Source of the DNA: JAWLDA01 sp041686855
GTDB taxonomy: Bacteria; Bacillota; Limnochordia; DTU080; RSA5
Assembly: GCA_041686855.1 (NCBI GenBank)
Contig: JAWLDA010000006.1
Coordinates: 62,001-126,000, forward strand
Reading direction: 5' to 3'
DNA length: 64,000 nt
In this document: one piece after another, positions 43,158 through 51,721 of the stretch
Layout: the number at the start of each line of letters is the position of its first letter
Position numbering within the stretch: position 1 is the first letter of the stretch
Position numbers and translations under genes: made by a program
Notes under the pieces: generated by a model
What the model was told of the DNA's origin: nothing
What the model saw: the letters and a program-made list of their open reading frames with translations, nothing else
Databases searched by the model: none

Positions 43158-44354
43158 GTGTCGACATGGACGCGTCTCCTCCTAGTTGCGCTCTTCTTGG
43201 CCCTCTTCTTTCAGGGGAAGGTCGTCTACCTCACCCTTTACTCCCTGTTTGCGATCTATTTCGGTTTTCGCCGGTTGGTGCGGAACGCGCTGCAACGGTT
43301 GACAGTCACACGCGACCTGAGACGGCTGCGGCTATTTCCCGGTGAACAGCAAGAGGTGACGGTGAGGGTGGAGCACCCCGGCCGGGTCCCACTCACCTGG
43401 GTGCTCATCGAGGAGCGGGTCGAGGCTGATCTCCAGGCTCGTCCCGAGTATCGCTTCGCCATCTCACTCAAAGGGCGAGATGCCTCTTCAATCCGGATTC
43501 CCGTGGAGGCGAAGCGGCGCGGCGTGTACCGCGTGGGACCCATGACGTTGCAGACGGGGGATCCGTTTGGGATCGACCGCTTCACGGTGGAAGCCGGGGG
43601 CGAAGTCGAGGTGATCGTCTACCCAAACGTTCACCCCATCGGGAGCCTCGGTGTGCCGGGTTCCATCGTAAGCGGCTCGTACCGGGCGCCTCGCCAAAGC
43701 TTGACCGACCCGTCACGCGTCTCTGGTGTGCGCGAGTACGTGCCGGGTGACCCCATTCGTCACATTCACTGGCGTGCGACGGCGCACACCGGTGATCTCA
43801 AGGTGAAGCGCTTCGAGCCGGTGAAGCACCTCGATCTGGCCGTCCTTCTCGACCTGGCGGAGGAGCGTTACAAGTCGTGGAATCGTTCACACATGGCGGA
43901 ACTGGCAATCGAGGTGACGGCGTCACTCCTCTGGGCAGCGTCCGAGCGGCGCCAGGCCTTTGGTTACTACGCGCTCGCTCGTTCTCAGAGCGACGCACGC
44001 GGCCCGATTTTACGAACCGGGGTGCGCAAAGGGGAGGTGCACTTGCGTGCGTGTTTGGAGGGGCTGGCGCGCATGGGGATGGACGCTGGCGGTACGGCGT
44101 TTGAACATCTTGTCTCAACGGCCTCACGGGAGGTTACCCGGGATACGACGCTCTTTGTCATCACGCCGGAGTTGAGCGTCGGTGGAGGCGTCGCGGTCGC
44201 TCGTCTGATCGCTTCAGGGTTTCGCGTCAGTTTAGTGGAAGTGCGGGACGATGAGCGGAGTAGACCACTCCCACGCGGTCTGCGGTACTCTCGCGTGACG
44301 CACAGGTCGGAGATCTCCCGTTTGGGTGGGGAGGCACGGCAGGCGCTCGTCTAG
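43158..44354 (+). CDS. DUF58-domain membrane protein
   Basis: A 398-residue protein with an N-terminal membrane hairpin (about 5-35), a beta-rich region (45-170) and the DUF58 signature RVSGVREYVPGDPIRHIHWR followed by TGDLKVKRFEP, then a VWA-like fold. GTG 43158 is selected because GGGAGGGGA lies 8 nt upstream; ATG 43134 precedes that site. DUF58 proteins are usually encoded beside MoxR ATPases and DUF4129/transglutaminase proteins, as here, and are thought to be clients of the ATPase in a chaperone-like system. Confidence 0.88.
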   Translation: MSTWTRLLLVALFLALFFQGKVVYLTLYSLFAIYFGFRRLVRNALQRLTVTRDLRRLRLFPGEQQEVTVRVEHPGRVPLTWVLIEERVEADLQARPEYRFAISLKGRDASSIRIPVEAKRRGVYRVGPMTLQTGDPFGIDRFTVEAGGEVEVIVYPNVHPIGSLGVPGSIVSGSYRAPRQSLTDPSRVSGVREYVPGDPIRHIHWRATAHTGDLKVKRFEPVKHLDLAVLLDLAEERYKSWNRSHMAELAIEVTASLLWAASERRQAFGYYALARSQSDARGPILRTGVRKGEVHLRACLEGLARMGMDAGGTAFEHLVSTASREVTRDTTLFVITPELSVGGGVAVARLIASGFRVSLVEVRDDERSRPLPRGLRYSRVTHRSEISRLGGEARQALV

Positions 44355-44424
44355 GCTTTTTTAATGCTTTTCCAAACCACGCTTTAAAGTAAACGCTGTT
44401 ACGGAATAGACAGGGGGAATGAGG

Positions 44425-45405
44425 ATGATGGAAGCGGCCTCGACCCATCACCCAAACGTTGAGAGTGTCCAGGCGATCGCTTCTAAGATCGTTGAGAGTA
44501 TCGGCCGTGTGCTCGTCGGCAAGGAGCGCGCTGTCGAGGAGGCACTCTGCACACTCTTGTGCGACGGACACATTCTCGCAGAAGATGTGCCGGGCGTCGG
44601 AAAGACGATGCTGGCTCGGGCTCTGGCCGGCTCTTTGGGCGTCTCGTTTCGTCGGATTCAGTTTACGCCGGATCTTCTCCCTTCGGACGTCCTTGGTGTG
44701 ACGGTTTGGGACCAACGAACGGGGGAGTTTGAGTACAAAAAGGGTCCCGTCTTCTCCCACGTCGTCTTAGCTGACGAGATCAATCGTGGCACGCCGCGAA
44801 CGCAGGCGTCGCTCCTTGAGTGTATGGAGGAGCGTCAAGTGACTGTCGACGGGTTGAACCACCCCTTTGAACGGCCTTTTATCGTCATCGCCACGCAAAA
44901 TCCCGTTGAGTTCGAAGGGACATTTCCGCTCCCCGAGGCGCAGCTCGACCGCTTCTTTGCACGTGTTACGCTCGGCTACCCTGATCCGGCATCTGAGGTG
45001 GCGATGTTGGAGCGATTAAGGTCTGGTCATCCGATCGAAAACGTGCAGCAGGTAGTGACGTCGGAAGAGATTTTGCACGTTCAGGAGATTGTGCGCAGCG
45101 TGCACGTGGCCCGTTCGGTGAGTGAGTACATTGTGGAATTGGCACGTCAAACGCGCAGCCACAGCGATGTCGAGCTTGGCGTGAGCCCGCGGGGATCGAT
45201 GGCTTTGTTCCGGGCGGCCCAAGCGCAGGCGGCGCTGGCCGGCCGTGGCTACGCGCTCCCGGACGATGTGAAGCGCATGGCCGTTCCCGTGCTCAGTCAC
45301 CGTCTCGTTCTCAAGGCTGAAGCGGCACTGCACGGCATTGGAGCCGTTCAGGTGATCGAGGACGTCTTGGAGAAGACGCCCTTAGAGCTTCCGGCGGAGA
45401 AGTAG
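44425..45405 (+). CDS. MoxR-family AAA ATPase
   Basis: A 326-residue AAA+ protein. Walker A is EDVPGVGKTMLARALA, Walker B is VVLADEINRGTPRTQ, sensor 1 is IVIATQNPVEFEGTFPLPEAQ, and the arginine finger region is LDRFFARV. It matches AAA_3/MoxR proteins that remodel VWA-domain partners. ATG 44425 is favoured because GGGGGA lies 6 nt upstream; ATGs at 44419 and 44428 are alternatives. It is the second gene of the DUF58-MoxR-DUF4129 set and the next gene starts at its stop codon. Confidence 0.93.
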   Translation: MMEAASTHHPNVESVQAIASKIVESIGRVLVGKERAVEEALCTLLCDGHILAEDVPGVGKTMLARALAGSLGVSFRRIQFTPDLLPSDVLGVTVWDQRTGEFEYKKGPVFSHVVLADEINRGTPRTQASLLECMEERQVTVDGLNHPFERPFIVIATQNPVEFEGTFPLPEAQLDRFFARVTLGYPDPASEVAMLERLRSGHPIENVQQVVTSEEILHVQEIVRSVHVARSVSEYIVELARQTRSHSDVELGVSPRGSMALFRAAQAQAALAGRGYALPDDVKRMAVPVLSHRLVLKAEAALHGIGAVQVIEDVLEKTPLELPAEK

Positions 45406-46887
45406 GTGGGAGCTTTGCAGTATGTACCTTGGATCGCGCTCATTGTGGCGACAGGCTTTTCGTGGTCCCTCATGGCCAGCGTTGCAGCCATTGCCGAGCA
45501 AACGCTCGGTCTCCACGCTGTCTCCACTCTGTGGGGAACTCTTCTGTCGCTCGTTGGAGCTTTCTTCGGCGCATTCGGGACGGTTTGGATTGTGCAGAAG
45601 GGATGGGACCCCCGTTTGCGGGTGCTGGAGTGGCTCTTCTTCTGTGGTGTCTTGGCGGTACGGATCGTTTGGGGGAGCGGTCTGAGTGCGGGTTGGTCGC
45701 CGTCCGTCTCGTTCAATCTCATTTGGGCGTCCATGCCCGTCGTTGAAGGCGCGCTCGCTTGGATCGTCGGTGAGCGGATCACTCGAGCGTGGGTACACGT
45801 GGCGGGGGGCGGACGGGCGAGCGAGGCCCACACGCTTACATTCAGGTACGCGTCTGTATTGATCCTGTCGCTTTGCGGCACTTGGGCGGCAGCCTCCTTC
45901 ATCATGCCCAGCGGGGCGCTGATCGAGCGCCCCATAGCAATACTCGGCGGCGTCCTCTGTGTGGCCGGAGCCTTAGTCTTAATAACAGCGCTACATCACG
46001 CGAGTGTGACCGAAAGGTTGGTCAGCGAAGGCGTGCACGTGGCGCCGGACTTCCACCCGGCTGTTCCCTCTGGGCTCGTGGGGCTCGTCGTTGCAGTCGT
46101 CGTCCTCGGCACGATGTTGCCGGCGAATCTTTCTCCGTTTCAACTGCGTGACTTCAATCAGTGGATGGTGATCCTGACCGAGCGGTTCATCGGTCCGCTG
46201 CTCGTCCCTTCGCAGGGGCCGGCCCGAGGAATTGGTGAGGGGCTGCGAGGACTCTCGATGCAATCAGCCCTTGAGGGTCTTGAGGCCGGTGGGTCGAGCA
46301 ACCCGGCGCAGGATCTTCTTTCACTCAGTCTCCAAATCGTGCTCTTTGTAGGCGTCGCCTACTTTGCCTGGCGGATCTTCCGGTCGGTGCGCAACGCACC
46401 GCAGGGTACACCGGGCTTTGGGTCGCTCTCGTGGGGATTGCGTTGGCTGTATCAAGAAGTGCGGAGTTGGGTCATTGACTACTTGACCCGCATCGGTATT
46501 TTGGGCGGGAAGGGCGGCTCACGACTCCTGCGGCCAAAGAATGTTACGGTCGCCGAGACCGATCGCTCTAAGCGTACGAGACCCACACTCAACTCTGTGG
46601 GCGCACTCTACCGCTACGTGCTTTCACGTCTAGCTGATCGAGGAGTGGCTCGACGTACCTCGGAGACACCTTACGAGTATTTGCGTCGGTGCCAGACCGA
46701 GGCGCCCAGCCTTGACGAGAAGGGGCTGCCATACTTGACGCAGCTTTATGTCGCGGTCTACTATCAGGAGCGGCTGTCGGATGCGGCGGGGCTCCGTGAA
46801 GCTCGTGGCGCCGCGGCACGAGCCCTGCGCGGGTGGACTCGTGCTGCCATTCGATCCCGCCTCTTTGGGTGGATGAAACGAAGGTAG
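45406..46887 (+). CDS. DUF4129-domain membrane protein
   Basis: A 493-residue protein with about seven membrane helices (residues 5-250 and about 305-325) and a cytoplasmic DUF4129 domain near residues 395-475 (LYRYVLSRLADRGVARRTSETPYEYLRRC). The usual transglutaminase domain of larger relatives is missing. It begins at GTG 45406, directly after the moxR stop codon, so translation is coupled. The operon is probably involved in envelope assembly or stress, inferred only from family context. Confidence 0.82.
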   Translation: MGALQYVPWIALIVATGFSWSLMASVAAIAEQTLGLHAVSTLWGTLLSLVGAFFGAFGTVWIVQKGWDPRLRVLEWLFFCGVLAVRIVWGSGLSAGWSPSVSFNLIWASMPVVEGALAWIVGERITRAWVHVAGGGRASEAHTLTFRYASVLILSLCGTWAAASFIMPSGALIERPIAILGGVLCVAGALVLITALHHASVTERLVSEGVHVAPDFHPAVPSGLVGLVVAVVVLGTMLPANLSPFQLRDFNQWMVILTERFIGPLLVPSQGPARGIGEGLRGLSMQSALEGLEAGGSSNPAQDLLSLSLQIVLFVGVAYFAWRIFRSVRNAPQGTPGFGSLSWGLRWLYQEVRSWVIDYLTRIGILGGKGGSRLLRPKNVTVAETDRSKRTRPTLNSVGALYRYVLSRLADRGVARRTSETPYEYLRRCQTEAPSLDEKGLPYLTQLYVAVYYQERLSDAAGLREARGAAARALRGWTRAAIRSRLFGWMKRR

Positions 46888-46898
46888 CGACGGATGGT

Positions 46899-47861
46899 TT
46901 AAGCGCCCAGGGTTCGGTAGTGGTACGGATACGCCACGGTGAAACCGGCTTTTTCGTACAGGGCGATGGCGGGGCGATTCTCTGCCTCGACCTGTAAAAA
47001 GACGTGATCGGCTCCGTTGATGGCTCCACGTTCCGCGAGGGCCCGAATCAAGGTTGATGCCACCCCACGCCGGGTGAAGCTAGGATGGGTCGCGATGGAG
47101 AAGAGGCCGAGCCAGTCGTCGTGCACGCCCAATCCGATCCCGATCAACTCGTTAGCGGGGGAGAGGACGCCGGCAAACATCGGCTCTCCTTGAATCCGAA
47201 AGAGCAAGTCCTTAGCCGATTGGGCGTTCATCGTTCGACCGGTGCCGTACTGCAGGTAAAAGGCGAACCATTCCGGCGACGGGCGCCGGGTGATCAATAC
47301 CTGACAGTCGCTGCGTCGTTTGAGCGTGCCGACGACCGAGCTGATCGGCGCCGACATTGCTAGACTCGCCCCCTCTTTAACGAAACCACGCGCCGCGAGA
47401 ATCTCGTCCAGCCCGTATGGGCTGGCGGCCGGAGAGAGTTGAAAGCGCACCGGGAGTCCTCGTTCGATGTAGAATCGACGACACTCTTCCAACGCTTCAT
47501 CTATAGGCGGCGCGGTCGTCCTGCCGGCGATCGTCCCACCAGATGAAGTCCTGCCCGCGATAGCCTCATTAGGTGTCGTCCCACCTGGAGGCAGACCAGA
47601 TGTCGACTCACCTGCGGTCATCTCACCAGATGCCGCCCCACCATGAGGCAGACTCCGTTTGGCCCCGTCGCTTGGTAACGTTGCGCCCGCGGTCGAGAGC
47701 CTCGGAGGCATGAACGTGAGCGGTAATACGCTGTTGGCACGGCGCGAGCCGACCCCGGGCGTATGGCGCAGAAGCCACCCGCTCGAAACGTGGACAAAGG
47801 CGGCCGGAAATGCCTTGGCGGCGATCAACTCAATGGACTGAGGCGTGACGACTTCGAGCAC
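46899..47861 (-). CDS. GNAT acetyltransferase with low-complexity internal insert
   Basis: A 320-residue protein. The C-terminal GNAT domain is clear (about 175-320: LGLFSIATHPSFTRRGVASTLIRALAERG is the acetyl-CoA loop, and FLQVEAENRPAIALYEKAGF follows). The N-terminal part (about 1-50) also resembles a GNAT fragment. Residues about 56-118 are a Gly/Thr/Ser/Pro-rich insert with degenerate repeats (AGRTSSGGTIAGRTT), reflected in DNA at about 47510-47655. GTG 47861 is chosen because GGAGGAG lies 5 nt upstream. Substrate unknown. Confidence 0.8.
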   Translation of the reverse strand: MLEVVTPQSIELIAAKAFPAAFVHVSSGWLLRHTPGVGSRRANSVLPLTFMPPRLSTAGATLPSDGAKRSLPHGGAASGEMTAGESTSGLPPGGTTPNEAIAGRTSSGGTIAGRTTAPPIDEALEECRRFYIERGLPVRFQLSPAASPYGLDEILAARGFVKEGASLAMSAPISSVVGTLKRRSDCQVLITRRPSPEWFAFYLQYGTGRTMNAQSAKDLLFRIQGEPMFAGVLSPANELIGIGLGVHDDWLGLFSIATHPSFTRRGVASTLIRALAERGAINGADHVFLQVEAENRPAIALYEKAGFTVAYPYHYRTLGA

Positions 47862-47880
47862 CGGAGCTCCTCCGTACAAG

Positions 47881-47894
47881 CGTATAATTATACG
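47881..47894. promoter_or_regulatory. 14-bp palindrome carrying overlapping divergent -10 boxes
   Basis: CGTATAATTATACG reads the same on both strands and contains TATAAT on each. The minus copy lies 20-odd bp before the GNAT start. The plus copy could serve the cupredoxin gene at 48048 or be unused. Confidence 0.4.
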
Positions 47895-48047
47895 GTAATG
47901 CGAATAGTGTCGCGCGTGCCTGCGGCGTTGTCAAGAGTGTGCGGCGACCCTTTTGGGACCGGAAGAGGCAACTCGACTGATCCAATCTCTCCCTTTCGGG
48001 CGTACTAGGTGTGACGTTACACCGATTGACGAAAGGGGCCTGTTGAA

Positions 48048-48473
48048 ATGGTGAAACTCAAAGCGGCGAATCGGAGTGGATTCCTTCGACGAGGTGTGCT
48101 CTTGCTGGGGGTGTTTCTCGTGATCGCGTCTGCTGGTTTGGCGTTTGCTGCGACTCAGAAAGGCGACGGGGACATTCAAGAAGTGGTTGTTACGATGGAG
48201 AACTTCGCCTTTAAGCCTGAGTCGTACGTGGTGACAGCCGGTGAGAAGATTCGTTTCGTCGTGAAAAACCCGAGTCGCGGTTTCCACACCTTTACAGTAA
48301 TGCGCTCCGCGGAGGATAGAGAGTCCCCGCTCGTAGACTTAGACGCCCCTCCGGGACAGGATCAAGTCGTCGAGTTAGAGATGCCGAGTGAGGAGACCAC
48401 GCTCTTTTTGGTGTGTGTGCCTCACGAGTTTCTCGGAATGGTCGGCGAAATCGTCGTCTCTGCAAAGCCTTAA
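48048..48473 (+). CDS. Secreted cupredoxin-domain protein
   Basis: A 141-residue exported protein. Residues 1-35 form a signal peptide (positively charged start, LLLGVFLVIASAGLAFA). The mature domain has the type I copper ligands His80 (RGFHTF), Cys123, His126 and Met131 (CVPHEFLGM). It would be an extracytoplasmic electron carrier or copper-binding protein. AAAGGGG lies before ATG 48048 at good spacing. It is not in an obvious operon. Confidence 0.87.
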   Translation: MVKLKAANRSGFLRRGVLLLGVFLVIASAGLAFAATQKGDGDIQEVVVTMENFAFKPESYVVTAGEKIRFVVKNPSRGFHTFTVMRSAEDRESPLVDLDAPPGQDQVVELEMPSEETTLFLVCVPHEFLGMVGEIVVSAKP

Positions 48474-48494
48474 CGAGCGAGCGGCTTGTGGCGC

Positions 48495-48516
48495 GGACCG
48501 GTCCATCGACCGGTCC
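48495..48516. terminator. Hairpin between convergent cupredoxin and small membrane gene
   Basis: Perfect 8-bp arms GGACCGGT and ACCGGTCC enclose a 6-nt loop, 22 nt after the cupredoxin stop codon. No long T tract is present. Confidence 0.45.
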
Positions 48517-48599
48517 TGCTCTCACTGGACGCTCTGGAGTGTGGTTTAGTCTTAGCGGCCTGCATTTAGCCTCGAGGTCTATTCACCTGGTTGTCGAAA

Positions 48600-49037
48600 T
48601 CAGTGACCGCTGCCATCAGTGAGGCGCATGTTCAAACGTAGGCGCCTTACACCCTGAACCCAGCTTAGTACCCACCCGCCGATGAGAACCAACCCAGCGA
48701 AAAGCATCATCTGTGCAGCTTCGATGCCGACCTGCCCGGCAGGCACCTGCTCCGCGGGTCCAACAGTGCGAAAAAAGATGATGGCGGAGTAGACCACTGA
48801 GGCCAAAAAGAGCGTAATGAGACCCGTAAAGATGATATCGATCACCTGGCCCTGTGGCTTTTGCGCGGGGTCGTTTTTCAAGCCGTGCAGCCTAATCGTC
48901 TGGAAACCTGCCAGTATCCAGCCGACCAGGCCGGCGAAGAACAGCGGATTGACGCCGGCAAAACCAAAAGCACTTAATGAGAACAATGCACAAAGTGCGA
49001 GAAGAATGTTGCGTTCTATCGTTCCGACTGACGACAC
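48600..49037 (-). CDS. Small membrane protein of unknown family
   Basis: A 145-residue protein with four hydrophobic stretches: NILLALCALFSLSAFGFAG, NPLFFAGLVGWILAGF, IIFTGLITLFLASVVYSAIIFF and MMLFAGLVLIGGWVLSWV. I do not recognise the family. The start is uncertain: GTG 49037 has AAAAGGGG about 13 nt upstream and no in-frame ATG. The regular hydrophobic pattern supports a real gene. The repeat-rich, gene-poor stretch begins just upstream of it. Confidence 0.6.
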   Translation of the reverse strand: MSSVGTIERNILLALCALFSLSAFGFAGVNPLFFAGLVGWILAGFQTIRLHGLKNDPAQKPQGQVIDIIFTGLITLFLASVVYSAIIFFRTVGPAEQVPAGQVGIEAAQMMLFAGLVLIGGWVLSWVQGVRRLRLNMRLTDGSGH

Positions 49038-49584
49038 GTTCTACGCATGCCCCTTTTAACGAGTTGCTGAAACGTGGCACACCCCGCTTTGGAACCTTAT
49101 ACTTGGTACTTCGATCGCGGGGTACCTTGGCACCAGGATGCACCCCCGTGGTGCCGTGCCACTCGGTCCCTGTCACTCGCCGAAGTGCGTTTGCGGGACT
49201 CGACCTGCCTTGGCCGGCGCTCGATGGTAGCCCTGTGCCTGGGTACCTTCGTCGTAGACGAGCGTTCATTCCTGCAATCCCTGTCTCATCGCGGTGGGTT
49301 TGCTTTGCCACGGTATAGCCACGTTCTCACTGCAAGATATCGAGTCGCGATCTCGCGCCACGATCTCCGCATTGATCGTACCTTGTATTAGATGCCGGCT
49401 GTCTAATCTTACAAACGTTTCGCGCCCGACCCTAAGACGGAATCATCCATAGGGCCCGCCCCAGCAAGCTTAACAACCACGTCACAAGGTGGCGACTTAG
49501 GATATTCACGCGGCGATTACTTTAATCCCGGCCGAGGGTCTGGAGGTGGAGTGCTGCTCCGTTAGAATGTTCCCATCTAGAGTA
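49038..49584. other. Gene-poor stretch, no convincing gene
   Basis: About 550 bp without a recognisable coding region. An open frame at 49074-49391 (+) has no family resemblance, no ribosome binding site and odd Trp/Arg/Ser composition, and may be a remnant. An inverted repeat GGCACCA ... TGGTGCC lies at 49129-49155. Confidence 0.5.
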
Positions 49585-49632
49585 TTGCCCCGCTGTCGTG
49601 TTGCCCCGCTGTCGTGTTGCCCCGTTGGCGAG
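49585..49632. repeat. 16-bp tandem repeat, three copies
   Basis: TTGCCCCGCTGTCGTG occurs at 49585 and again at 49601 without change; a third, diverged copy starts at 49617. The block lies directly before the 230-bp repeat array. Confidence 0.75.
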
Positions 49633-49640
49633 GTGTCATT

Positions 49641-50330
49641 GCTCACGAGGGAGCAAGTGCACCTCATAAAAGGGGTTTCAGGCCCAATTTCCGGACCGTT
49701 TTGGAAGAATGTGGTGTCCGTCGGCGCGCCTCGTCGGAAAAGTGAAGGTGTTAGGGAAAGCGCAACTCCTAAATCCCCAGCTAGCGGCATTGGTCATTTT
49801 CGAGATGATTGAGTCGATCCCGGTCGAGGCGCCGAGTCGGAGTTTGTTGCACCGATGTCGGGGAGTATTTGCTCGCGAGGGAGGAGGTGCACCTCATAAA
49901 AGGGGTTTCAGGCCCAATTTTCGGACCGTTTTGGAAGAATATGGTGTCCGTCCGCGCGCCTCGTCGGAAAAGTGAAGGTGTTAGGGACAGCGCAACTCCT
50001 AAATCCCCAGCTAGCGGCATTGGTCATTTTCGAGATGATTGAGTCGATCCCGGCCGAGGCGCCGAACCGGAGTTTGTTGCACCGATGTCGGGGAGTATTT
50101 GCTCACGAGGGAGCAAGTGCACCTCATAAAAGGGGTTTCAGGCCCAATTTCCGGACCGTCTTGGAAGAATGTGGTGTCAATCCGCGCGCCTCGTCGGAAA
50201 AGTGAAGGTGTTAGGGAAAGCGCAACTCCTAAATCCCCAGCTAGCGACGTTGGTCAATTTCGAGATGAGTGAGTCGATCCCGACCGAGGCGTCGAGTCGG
50301 AGGTTGTTGCACCGCTGGCTAGGAGGCGTT
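49641..50330. repeat. Array of three 230-bp tandem repeats
   Basis: Three nearly identical units begin at 49641, 49871 and 50101 (marker ACCTCATAAAAGGGG at 49661, 49891 and 50121), with exactly 230 bp spacing. Unit 3 diverges most at its 3' end. Short frames exist on both strands, but 230 is not a multiple of three, and nearly all differences between copies change the amino acid in the plus frame, so coding is unlikely. Each unit could carry a small RNA, a binding site or a mobile fragment; nothing was recognised. Confidence 0.85.
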
Positions 50331-50686
50331 GCCTGCTGATGAGCAATCAATACTCGCGGACGAGTAGTCGAGTGTTCAGCAAAGCGGGGATATCCGGCAG
50401 ACTCTCGACAATCCTCTGCAACAATCGGCCCATCCCCACATCCGAAGTACCGCAGGATTCTATCGCCTCTTCTGGAATGAACAACAACCTAGTCCCACGT
50501 GCGTGGTCCTGAGAAGGGTGCGCCGTCCTGCGTAGAGTGCGTGGTCCTGAGATGGGTGCGCCGTCCGGAGAAGGGCGCGTCTCCTTGCGTTAGGTACGCC
50601 GACCTGCGCGTTTGTGCGCGGTCGTGCTTCATTGGTAACAGTTTACGTGCATTTACGGAGTAGTGGTTAGAATCGAGGGGTTCGTG
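50331..50686. other. Gene-poor spacer before the first Gfo/Idh gene
   Basis: About 350 bp with no convincing gene; a minus-strand frame from 50489 overlaps the oxidoreductase and has no family features. It contains the 38-bp repeat described separately. Confidence 0.5.
50499..50574. repeat. 38-bp tandem repeat, two copies
   Basis: The unit beginning GTGCGTGGTCCTGAGA starts at 50499 and 50537 with one main difference plus a changed end; a decayed third copy may follow. No function seen. Confidence 0.6.
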
Positions 50687-51721
50687 TTGATTCGCTGGGG
50701 AATCATCGGTTGTGGAAATGTAACCGAAGTAAAGAGTGGCCCGGGCTTTCAAAAGGCGAATGGATCGCAACTCGTCGCGGTAATGCGCCGCAATGGGGAG
50801 CTTGCAAAGGATTACGCAGATCGTCATGGGGTACCCCGGTGGTACGACGACGCTCATGCGCTCATCAACGATCCGGATGTGGACGCCGTCTCGATCGCTA
50901 CGCCGCCGGGCACTCACATGGAATACGCTCTCAAGGTGTGCGCAGCGGGGAAGCCTGCCTACGTCGAGAAGCCCATGGCCCGCACCGCTGCCGAGTGTGA
51001 GACCATGGTAAAGGCGTTTGCCCGCGCCGGTCTCCCGTTGTACGTTGCGTACTACCGGCGCGGACTGAAGCGGTTCATCCGGGTAAAGGAGCTCGTGGAG
51101 AGTGGTCGGATCGGCGATGTCACGCACGTGTGCGTCCGGTACTCCGGCCATGGCGATCAGAGGATGGATGAGGCAAACCTTCCTTGGCGCCTGAATGCGA
51201 AAGAGTCGGGAGGCGGGCTCTTTTTCGACTTGGGCAGCCATACCCTCGATATCCTGGACTACATTTTGGGACCCCTTTGCAACGTGCGAGGCAGTGCCGC
51301 TAACGCCCGGGGGCGCTACGATGTTGAAGAGCTCGTGACGATGAGCTTTCAAACCGAGAGCGGAGCCGTGGGGACTGGGGTGTGGAACTTTACAACGTCA
51401 GTACGAACTGACGTCATCGAGGTGGTAGGCGAGGGTGGCTCGATCACGCTCTCGACCTTTGGTGAGGGCCCGATCCGATTGACGACCTCTGAAGGCGTGG
51501 AGGAGTTTGACGGAAGCCATCCACTCCACGTGCAGCAACCTCTCATTCAAAGTATTGTTGACGAGTTGCACGGACGGGGAGAGTGCCCGAGCACAGGCGA
51601 GTCGGCGCTCCGTACCGCTCGAGTCATGGATACGGTGGTTGATGAGTATTATGCTGGTCGACACGATGCGTTCTGGAGCCGCCCCCACACGTGGCGGCGC
51701 AAGGGAGGTTTCTTGGCTTGA
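50687..51721 (+). CDS. Gfo/Idh/MocA-family oxidoreductase
   Basis: A 344-residue NAD(P)-dependent dehydrogenase of sugars or cyclitols. The Rossmann loop is WGIIGCGNVTE, the conserved catalytic lysine motif is VEKPMA (EKP), and GGGLFFDLGSHTLDILDYILG carries the second-domain Asp and His. TTG 50687 gives the typical MIRWGIIGCGN start and has AGGGG 6 nt upstream; GTG 50684 is next to it. The following uppP gene starts at its stop codon. Its substrate is unknown, but wall-sugar context suggests an amino sugar or derivative. Confidence 0.86.
   Translation: MIRWGIIGCGNVTEVKSGPGFQKANGSQLVAVMRRNGELAKDYADRHGVPRWYDDAHALINDPDVDAVSIATPPGTHMEYALKVCAAGKPAYVEKPMARTAAECETMVKAFARAGLPLYVAYYRRGLKRFIRVKELVESGRIGDVTHVCVRYSGHGDQRMDEANLPWRLNAKESGGGLFFDLGSHTLDILDYILGPLCNVRGSAANARGRYDVEELVTMSFQTESGAVGTGVWNFTTSVRTDVIEVVGEGGSITLSTFGEGPIRLTTSEGVEEFDGSHPLHVQQPLIQSIVDELHGRGECPSTGESALRTARVMDTVVDEYYAGRHDAFWSRPHTWRRKGGFLA

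Noticed and set aside
49074..49391. 105-codon frame as a gene
   Set aside because: No ribosome binding site, unusual composition and no recognised family; at most a decayed remnant.
49506..50272. Short frames on both strands within the 230-bp repeats as tandem small proteins
   Set aside because: Unit length is not a multiple of three, most inter-copy changes alter residues in the plus frame, and no good ribosome binding sites precede them.
49585..50330. CRISPR array
   Set aside because: Units are contiguous 230-bp or 16-bp tandem copies without unique spacers, and no cas genes are present.
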